Shown here: in pieces, positions 56,461 through 64,000 of the stretch
Numbering within the stretch: the first letter of the stretch is position 1
Layout: each line of letters starts with the position of its first letter
Source: Beverwykella pulmonaria
Lineage: Eukaryota > Ascomycota > Dothideomycetes > Pleosporales > Melanommataceae
Assembly: GCA_001599595.1 (NCBI GenBank)
Contig: BCHH01000009.1
Span: 360,099-424,098 of the forward strand
DNA length: 64,000 nucleotides
Direction: 5' to 3'
The notes under the pieces: model-generated
Seen by the model: only the letters and a program-made list of their open reading frames with translations
The model's database searches: none
What the model was told of the DNA's origin: nothing
Position numbers and translations under genes: made by a program

Positions 56461-57840
56461 GATGTTGAGTCGAAGGTATCAGCACTGCCCTTCCAGACAC
56501 AGAAGAGTCAAGTCTCATACCAGACAGCCCCGCTTTATACAAACGCTCGACCACACGCAGCGTACAGGTTTTCATGCTTGGCTTGGTAGCACAGCTTGTA
56601 TATTTTAAATGGTTGGCACGTTGAGCTGCAGCCTTTACCGCTGGAATTTGAAATGAGAGGTGTGCCAAAGGATGGCTGATAGGACTGGCCCTTGCTGTAG
56701 AAACGAGATCTAACCACAAGGGGCAGTAGCCCTTCCTTCCATATGTTCCATAAGCGTAGAAGTGCCCATCCAATGGAGATTGACGGCACGTAAGTAGGTG
56801 TCTGTGATTGAGTTGTTCATTATGGTAACTTAATTCCATATTTGAGAATCCGTGTACCGAATGGGCAGCCACGATCTTTGCCACTGCAGGGATATTAAAG
56901 AGGATGCAGAACAATGAAAAGCACGTTCGTTGTCTGTGACTCAAGTTTAACATCGGCCACTTGCATATGGTGCTGATTGACATTCACCAAACTGACAAGG
57001 TGAAAAGAATCCGTGGTGGTTGTCCAAGACGCTGCTACCTCAAAGCAACGACGAAGCTAGGCATGCATAAATTTTGTGGTTAAGCCTTGGCTTCTTACGT
57101 GAGACGTGTGGTATCCGCTGTCAAATGTAAGTGTAGATGTTCGCAGTGCGCGGTTTGAAAGTGTAAGCGAATTGTGTAGATCGTCAACGTCCAAACCCAA
57201 ATATCCAATGACAACTCGTCGAATTTGATATTTTAAGTGGACAGTGAGCGCCCGGTACTATGGGAAAATGAACTGCCGGCTGTTGTTGATCGCAAGCTTC
57301 CATTCTGCCGGGGAATTCAAACCAATGGGCAGAGATGGCGAGAACGACACGAGATGAAGTCTTATTGCAACTTGAAGACCGGAGTGGGAGCTTGCCAGGT
57401 TGTATTGCTGCACCCCAGATCTTGGCACGAGGTCATGGGGAAGGGGGATTAATTTGTGAGCTTTTTTTCAAGTGATAAACTTTGCTGTCCATTGAGGAGA
57501 TTCCGGCAAGAGGACAGAAATATTAACAAAGGCTTACGCTATCGCGTTTTGTACGTTTAGAGGAAGTTACACGAACACCGCGCTCTTGTTAAGGACGTCA
57601 TGGCGGTGTACAGTCAATGGTTCGTTGTTGAGACGCTCATCAATTAATGTAGCTTATTTGCCTCCAAAATTGGGGAAGGAGCGGGATTCCCTTTCCGGCT
57701 ACCCAGCCTTCCGACCCTTTCTCCAATATGCGCAGCAAAGAAACGCCGTCGAAGATATCCAATCTCAGGGGCGGGGTATTTTTTTTGACATAATCCTGTA
57801 AAGCTATTCAAATCTTTGTTCATTGTGCAGGGATTGTATT
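56461..57840. other. Intergenic region upstream of tyrosinase
   Basis: Contains the tyrosinase promoter. Overlapping frames at 56360-56983 are not protein-like. No gene seen. Confidence 0.45.
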
Positions 57841-58759
57841 TTAAGTCTGCGAGATTGAGCAATATGGGGCGTCGAAAGTGCCATTATGGAACAGAATCGC
57901 ATCATCCAGGAGCCCATGACACTTGACCATGTCAGCAGCAAAGCCCAGCCTCGTCCATTCGCCGACCAAAATCGAGAAGCGAGAGTGAAGAACAGAAGGT
58001 GACAACCGCGGGCCTGGAAGTAATTGATGTGGGTTCTGAGGACTCGGAGTTATCCTGCCGGTTCCTGAAGGGTTGAATATGCGACGCTGACGAGGCATGT
58101 ATGTTGAGGCTCGAGAAGGAAGATCAACAAGAAATCTTGGAAGGAAATCAGGGTTGAAGTTGGTGACCAAGGTCTCCACAGCCAGTCCAGAGATACTTCA
58201 GCGCGTGAGTCCCGAATAACTCTAAGTCTCTTGCAAAGATACTGTCTCAACTGACAAAACAGTTGTTGAGTGGCATCGATTTGAGAATTCCTCGATCTCA
58301 GAAAGTGCGCCGCGTTCGGATTCTCCAAGATAGTGTTGTTCTGTCATGCACTCAATTAGACGACGCCTATTCATTTACCAGGTTCTGTACAATACTATTC
58401 ACCCGAGGCCAGGTTCCTCTCGCAAGCCCCCATCACCGCTGACAGTCGCCATCTTCGAGTTCTTAATGCAAATTGGTCAGCGCTGTTCCAAGCAGCTCAT
58501 TAGGGCGTGTTCCCATGATTCCGATTGTAAAGGCTAACGCAAATCAGCTACCAGGACGATGATGAATCCCTTATATAGAAAAATATCTCCATGAGGTTGA
58601 GACATGAAAGACTATGACACAAATAGACGAAGCCTTTCGTGCTGGCTCGATCTGGAAGGCATCAGTGAGGTCGTGGAGCATTATCAGGCCGAAAGTGCGT
58701 GAGAGTGAAGATGCGTTGGTTGAGACGGAATGCGATGCTGCCTCGACAGACTTTGTCAT
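57841..58759 (-). pseudogene. Possible gene or gene remnant, unidentified
   Basis: Several stretches on this strand read like protein: about 58759-58571 (starting MTKSVEAASHSVSTN), about 58340-58240 (NNTILENPNAAHFLRSRN) and 58200-57841 (TLVTNFNPDFLPRFL through GFAADMVKCHGLLDD). A 47-base GTATCT...GAAG intron would join the last two in frame. I found no clean way to join the first block, and the roughly 230 bases between contain stops in all phases. It may be a decayed gene or a gene with an unusual structure. I cannot assign a family. Confidence 0.3.
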
Positions 58760-59394
58760 CGGTGCGATTCAAAGTGAGTAACGCTTTGTCTGGCACGTAT
58801 TAGACATCTGCGTAGCATGATTTTAGGTTAGCATTCCGCACTCAACGAGGTGCTCTCTCATTTTGCACTCTTTCGTGGGGAGAACAACGTTACGTGGAAC
58901 AGTGCTTACTGAAGCATACTCAACTCTCTGGGACATATTTCTACCAAAAAATAGCCCACACTGGCAGACACAGCAGGACAGGGAACGTAGATCTAATAGG
59001 ACCCTCTCGGCTTTTGATTAGGATCGAGTCTGTCTCATGGAAAGCGAAAACACACGGAATAAATGAGTTGAATCAAGCGAATTCTATATCAACACTAGAA
59101 AGGGGTTTTGGACAGAGGTCCTTATTCATCCTAAACTCTGACGGAAGTTGCGACGTTGGAAGGGTAGAAGAGTGATGTGGGGTTATCCGGAGGACCTGCA
59201 GACTTCTCCAACCCGGATCTGGTTTACCGGTCAGCCCTATGCATCCTCTTTGGAAAATGATCAAGACCATACCGCGCCATTTTTTCTATCCTCTTTTGCT
59301 AGACCGAATATTGTACAAGATTTTACCTTTTACATACAGTGAGAGGCCCATACCTCTGCCATACCTAACAGCACTTAGAGATTAAGTGTTTGCG
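58760..59394. other. Intergenic region
   Basis: Lies between the possible remnant (-) and the barrel-protein gene (+). Short frames only. It probably holds the promoter of the latter. No gene seen. Confidence 0.45.
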
Positions 59395-60141
59395 ATGAAT
59401 CCGAACCGAACGACCTACACTGGCCCACCGCTAAGTGGGCCTGGAATAATGTGGGTGAATTCCGTCCCAAAGCTGCCTCTTGAGGACACTACCTTCAATG
59501 AATGGTATGAGAAGGTCCACATCCCCGACATTCTGAAGGCAAAGCCCGGACCAGAAGGCTGCATCGCAGCCTGGCGTTTCAAAAGCCAAGACCCCTCCCG
59601 AGTTCGACCATATCTAGCGCTCTACGCTGTTCCAGACATGGCCTTCGTCCAGAGTCCTGAATTCGGGAGAGTGAGCCAATACCACGAGTCACTGCCAGAG
59701 GGAGGGCCGTCGCAGAAGTTCGTGGATTTTGATACAAGATTTTATCGACGCGTGCAGGTTCTTGAGAAAGTGGGAGAAGAAAAGAGAGGGATTGGGAGAG
59801 TGATCAAATCAACTGCGATACAGCCTGCGACGGGTATGGATGAGGAGTTTGATCGGTGGTACCGGGAAGAGCATCTCGAGCAAGTCTCGCAGATGCCGGG
59901 TTGGAGGAAGAGCACAAGGTTTGAGTTGATATTCAAGGTGCAGAGTCATGATGACCTAAAGAGGGAGGAAGCGCCGACGTACCTCGCCATTCACGAGTTT
60001 GCAGAAGGAACAGAAGTAAAAAGAATGCCAAAAATAATGTGGACCGAATGGACAAAAAAGATAATAGAGAGCGCCGTGAAGATCGACGAGGGAACGTTTG
60101 GTTACCTGTGGGGAATGGGCGATGAGGATGAGGGATTGTGA
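59395..60141 (+). CDS. Tandem EthD-like dimeric alpha-beta barrel protein
   Basis: Single-exon gene of 248 residues, probably cytosolic. Two related halves are visible: residues about 30-115 with FNEWYEKVHIPDILKAKPG, and about 150-235 with EFDRWYREEHLEQVSQMPG. The WY-x3-H pattern followed by a Pro-Gly turn is typical of EthD/ferredoxin-like alpha-beta barrels, which usually work as dimers; here the two units are fused in one chain. Members of this fold include small oxygenases, cyclases and many proteins of unknown function, so I give no reaction. The ATG at 59395 is used because the frame upstream has no in-frame ATG. There is no signal peptide. Confidence 0.78.
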   Translation: MNPNRTTYTGPPLSGPGIMWVNSVPKLPLEDTTFNEWYEKVHIPDILKAKPGPEGCIAAWRFKSQDPSRVRPYLALYAVPDMAFVQSPEFGRVSQYHESLPEGGPSQKFVDFDTRFYRRVQVLEKVGEEKRGIGRVIKSTAIQPATGMDEEFDRWYREEHLEQVSQMPGWRKSTRFELIFKVQSHDDLKREEAPTYLAIHEFAEGTEVKRMPKIMWTEWTKKIIESAVKIDEGTFGYLWGMGDEDEGL

Positions 60142-61384
60142 AGACGCAGGTGGAGGGAACAGCAGAATTGGGACTGCCTGTTATCGACTACGATGACGAC
60201 GACATATTTTGTGGCTCAAGGGGAAAGCGACAGTCAGAAGCAAGCGCTATGAAGTCATTTAATGCATTGCTCAAAATGTATACGGGCGCTCTTCAAAGCT
60301 ATGATGCGGAAATCGTACCGAGGTCGATGGTCACGTGAAGACGCGACGAAGCTGCCTGATGAATGCCTGAAATTCTGGCCCGCGCGCCTGCAAACTTTGA
60401 CCCCCTCCCCCCACTCGTCCGACGCCTCTTGATCAGCACTGCGCTTGTTCCTTGACGCTAGTTACAGCATCGTGAAGCTGACCTCTGTTTATCAATCTGA
60501 GGAGCCGTTACGGCGGGGAGGCGGGAAGCGGCCGCATTTTAACTTCTTGCCTCTCAGGGGCACGGCAAACGGCTTGCAGACGGGCGGTCGTCGCTCTTTG
60601 ATTTGTGGATGTGTATGATGGATGTGATGAGTGTGATGGGCGGATTCTGGTCGCTGCGCAGCTTGCTTTTCCAAAACCTTCATGGAGGGGCATGGTCCAG
60701 GCGTGAGCTATCGAAGCGAAGGATGGAGCTCTGAGCAAGGGATGGGAGGAGTCAGTTCTTCAGCTTATCATCATTTCCAGGGTTTCCTTCATCAATTGCT
60801 GAATGAATCCATCAATTGAAGCAAGATGAGTATCAGATTTTGTCTGTTCAAGCTCCGTTTCATTTTTTACTCTCCACTTTCTGTCTTGCTGGTGGCCATG
60901 CCGCTCACACACACCGTCAGCGCCACCACTTCTTTTGAGTTTTCCCGCACTCTTGTGTTTCAGCCCCTTGCGCGCCGTGCGCTCTCGACCAGGTCCAGGG
61001 CCTGACTTTTGCGCCGGCCCTGACTCGTTCAAAGGTCATTTGGCCGGATCCAGACAAGCGGGCATGTGATATCGTGTTACCGCGTTTAGGCCCGTCGACG
61101 CGTCCAATCGCGACTCCATTCACCCTCTAGGTCCGTGACTGGGCAGATAGCTACGGCCCGGGGGGTCGACGTATAAGTTCCCAACACCTGTCGCTCCTTA
61201 ATTGCCTTCATCGCCTTGTCTCTGCCTTTTAGGATTGCTGCCTGAGGATTTTCATTAGTTGCACTGCTTGCGTGTCTGCTTCGTATGCCTGCTGCCTATG
61301 CTCAAACAACTATAAATACTTGCCACGCCCCATCATAACCACTCTCTCGCCGCCGGATCCGGAGAGCCTGCATCAAAAGCCATC
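60142..61384. other. Intergenic region
   Basis: 3' flank of the barrel-protein gene, then GC-rich sequence upstream of the BTB gene. Short frames only. No gene, RNA or repeat seen. Confidence 0.5.
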
Positions 61385-62263
61385 ATGTTCTCATCGAGCC
61401 GAACGAGATACCAAGGCGAGAGCTTCTCGAAGCATCGAGCAAGCAAATCGAAATCCCACAGAAAGAACCCATCGTTCAAGGACTCGCCCCGAAAGGTCGA
61501 GAAGCTCGCACAGCAAGTTCAAGCATCATCACCACAGTCGAACCAGACATCGCCAACCATTGGAAGGTGAGTTTTTGAGCTCATGTCTTGATAGCTTTCG
61601 ATGGAAATGTGATGGCTAACGATGACTTCCGTCAGTGCGATCATCACACTCTCTGTCGGACATGAGCAACGTCTTTTTGCAGCACACGAAGATGTCTTAT
61701 GCCACTCTCCCTTCTTTCAGTCCGCCTGCCGCGATCAGTTCTTCCAAACCGCCAACAAACGCATCGAGCTTCCCGATGAAGAGCCCGAAGTCTTCTCATC
61801 GATTCTCGAGTACCTTTACAAAGGCGACTACTACCCTCGTCTCGAGTACGACAAGCGCCGAAACAGCTGGAACCTCGAGGACAGTGGTAACGGCAACGGC
61901 ACCAGTGAGGCAGTGATCCAGACAACTCTTGGACCCATCCTGAAGGACACTATCATCTATTGCCAGGCCGAGAGGTATGGACTTCAAGAACTGAAGAAGC
62001 TCGCTCTCCGCAAGCAAGGCCTCCAGTCAGGAATCCAGTGTTCGACCATCCTATCGTCTGCTCGTTTCGCATATGCCAATACACCCGACAACGACTCGAA
62101 ACTACGAGCACACTACCTCGCACTCATCATCCGAGCTCGACACACCTTCAAGCGCAGTGGCACGATGCAGAATGAGATGGAGAACGGTGGCAAACTGTTC
62201 TTTGATTTATTCGTCGCTATGGTCAACCACATGGACGACTTGTCTTCCAAGACACCTCGTTAG
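61385..62263 (+). CDS. BTB/POZ-domain protein
   Basis: Exon 1 (61385-61566) and exon 2 (61636-62263) are joined by a 69-base GTGAGT...TCAG intron in phase 2, giving 269 residues. The first 60 residues are basic and Ser-rich (SKHRASKSKSHRKN) and look disordered. The BTB fold starts at about residue 61: ITLSVGHEQRLFAAHEDVLCHSPFFQSACRDQF, then RIELPDEEPEVFSSILEYLYKGDYYP, the usual fungal BTB signature. After it comes a helical region (YGLQELKKLALRKQ) typical of the segment behind BTB domains. There is no Kelch, MATH or zinc-finger partner domain. A role as an oligomerisation or Cullin-3 adaptor module is possible but not shown by the sequence. Confidence 0.87.
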
Positions 62264-64000
62264 GTCGTTGTCATCGCCACTCAACCGTATGGCTCGACGC
62301 TCCGTATCGACTTAACTTCGCCTCGTCTCTCTACTGCTGTCCACCGCCCTCCTCTTCGTTCGGACACTTCGTACGTCAAAAAAGCCTCGCGCTGTGTCCA
62401 CGTGCTCCTTTCTTCTCTCCTGTCGCTCTGACTCACACTTTCTGCCACCCAACGATTCGTCATATTCCATCTCGCGCCGATCCGCCCCTCCGCCTCAACA
62501 CCGAACACTTGTCAATCTTACCTCCATTTTACGCCCCTATCGCAGTACACAACACATTGACAGACGCTTACTATTCTTGTATAATAAAATTCCCTCGATC
62601 AGCCCCACGGCTACGGCGCCCATGCATCGAGGCACTCCGCAATCAACTTATTTCACTTCGGCGTTCCTGCTTTCTTCACGGCGTACCGGTTCAGAGATAC
62701 CATTTTTACCCTACCATATCATATCATACCCGACCTCCCATTCAGGCGCTCATTTGCCAACTCGTTGTACTATACTTATCTCGTCATCTTTATTGCTGCT
62801 GTTCGAGTTATCATGAGTGTGTTTTTACATTTCCTTCTATTCGCCCAGTTCTCATCTGCGATCTGTATTTGGCCCTAAAATTGCAAAGAAAGATTGGCCC
62901 TTGCTGGCGTTTTGTATCTCTTATCCCATCGAGCGTTCTACGAGTGTGTTTCACTGTTTATCTCTCTATAAGATAAAAACCTCAAAATCCAAAGCATACG
63001 TGGCCATGTCACGGCAGCGTCTGAGCTGTTTTCTCATCTTTTTTATCTGCATCTCTAGTTTAATGACGGCCAGACACAAGCATGTTTGCCATTTCATCAC
63101 TTTATTTCTGCGGGTCAGAGCAGCGGGATTGGGAGGCCCCTCAAATTGTATGACTGCAAGCCAAGTCTGAGAGACGGTGGACTAGGGCTTTTGTTGGATG
63201 ATGTCGCCAATATAATTACCATGATAAATCAGATATATCCCGAACGGGAGTCATATCACACTTTTCTTATTACTGCTGTAACTCCTTGAAAGTGTGACTG
63301 CTGCGTACCACCCTTACTATCATGCAAACCACAGAGTCGGACCCGAAAAGCAACGATCAACATCCACTTATACGCACTGCACACGGCACTATGCCAGAGA
63401 CGTTGGGATTAGCATTCGCGCTATACCCGCCATCGACAGGGGTGCGCTGTATTCGCGGGATGAGTGTCTTCGCCTGCTCGTAGCAGGGTCTCACTTCGGG
63501 CGTTGGGGACTAGTTGGGTCGAGTCGAATCACGGGCACGGTGGCTGGAAAAGGAATGCTATTCTAGCCGGACAGTCACGGTAACCATCCAGGACGTAATC
63601 ACAGCCCGTTGGAGGCCTCTGTGACTCACTGCACAACTCGACGCTCGACGACACCCAAGACATACAGTGCTGACCTCCTTGCGCAGACAAGGGCGCAAGA
63701 CAAAGAAAAGAAGGAACCATGGAATGAAATGCAATGCAGCTGCGGCAGATCTAAAATAGCGTGCAAGAGAAGAAAGGAGGACTTGCTCCGGTGTGCGAAA
63801 CGAGTAGAGTGGGGTACGTAGATTAGACTTGGGCTGAACCCCGACGCGATATCAGCTGATAGGGCGAGGACGTGGATTGGTGTCCGTGCACGCGGGACCG
63901 GCCAATGCAGAAGGAACGAGGGGTGGCGAGGTTGGCTTACTGAGGAATTTGGCGTCGCAATGGTGTGACGAACATAATTACACAAGTCATACAATGCAAT
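62264..64000. other. 3' flanking region to window end
   Basis: The first 700 bases are CT-rich and probably include the 3' untranslated region of the BTB gene. Several frames of up to 155 codons overlap in different phases without protein-like content. Nothing is supported near the window edge, though a gene beginning beyond it cannot be excluded. Confidence 0.45.

Noticed and set aside
1..64000. tRNA, 5S rRNA or CRISPR sequences
   Set aside because: I scanned for B-box-like GGTTCRANNC sites with a matching acceptor stem and for evenly spaced direct repeats and found none convincing; a tRNAscan-SE or Infernal run would be decisive.

Overview
The window comes from the nuclear genome of a filamentous ascomycete (Pezizomycotina). 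The genes are mostly single-copy housekeeping genes with short introns (about 47 to 200 bases), fungal-style donors (GTAAGT, GTATGT, GTGAGT) and CTAAC-type branch points. The gene content is typically fungal: Zn2Cys6 regulators, a Trk potassium transporter, L-rhamnonate dehydratase and a secreted tyrosinase. A Dothideomycete is my best guess, but that rests on general gene flavour only. The RPB2 gene (6004-9828) is a standard phylogenetic marker and would settle the placement. I saw no rRNA, tRNA, CRISPR array or virus-like region.

Layout, left to right: a Trk-family K+ transporter (+); a 2.8 kb gap; RPB2, the second-largest RNA polymerase II subunit (+), convergent with a PPIL4-type cyclophilin-RRM protein (-); a 3.2 kb gap holding a 220-base inverted-repeat (MITE-like) element; a Zn2Cys6 regulator (+); an unrecognised multi-exon gene (-); a small secreted protein with an Asp/His-rich tract (-); a Ser/Pro-rich protein (+); the INO80 subunit Ies4 (+); a RanBPM/Gid1-like SPRY-LisH-CTLH protein (+); a membrane-anchored, probably mitochondrial PP2C phosphatase (-); a second Zn2Cys6 regulator (-) divergent from L-rhamnonate dehydratase (+); UDP-GlcNAc pyrophosphorylase (+); a seven-knuckle CCHC protein of the Gis2/Byr3/CNBP family (+); the meiotic recombinase Dmc1 (+); a 917-residue low-complexity protein (+); a secreted tyrosinase (-); a possible gene remnant (-); a tandem EthD-like barrel protein (+); and a BTB-domain protein (+).

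Most genes are unrelated neighbours. The one arrangement that suggests joint function is the divergent pair at 38.4-43.0 kb, where a Zn2Cys6/fungal-specific regulator shares a 515-base promoter with a rhamnose-catabolic dehydratase. The most unusual sequence features are three probable GC-AG introns in separate genes, an 11-residue Trp-periodic helix next to two families of tandem repeats in the 917-residue protein, and the MITE-like element. I did not find a clearly novel multi-gene system.

All exon joins were read by eye from splice sites, reading frame and family conservation; none is supported by transcript data.
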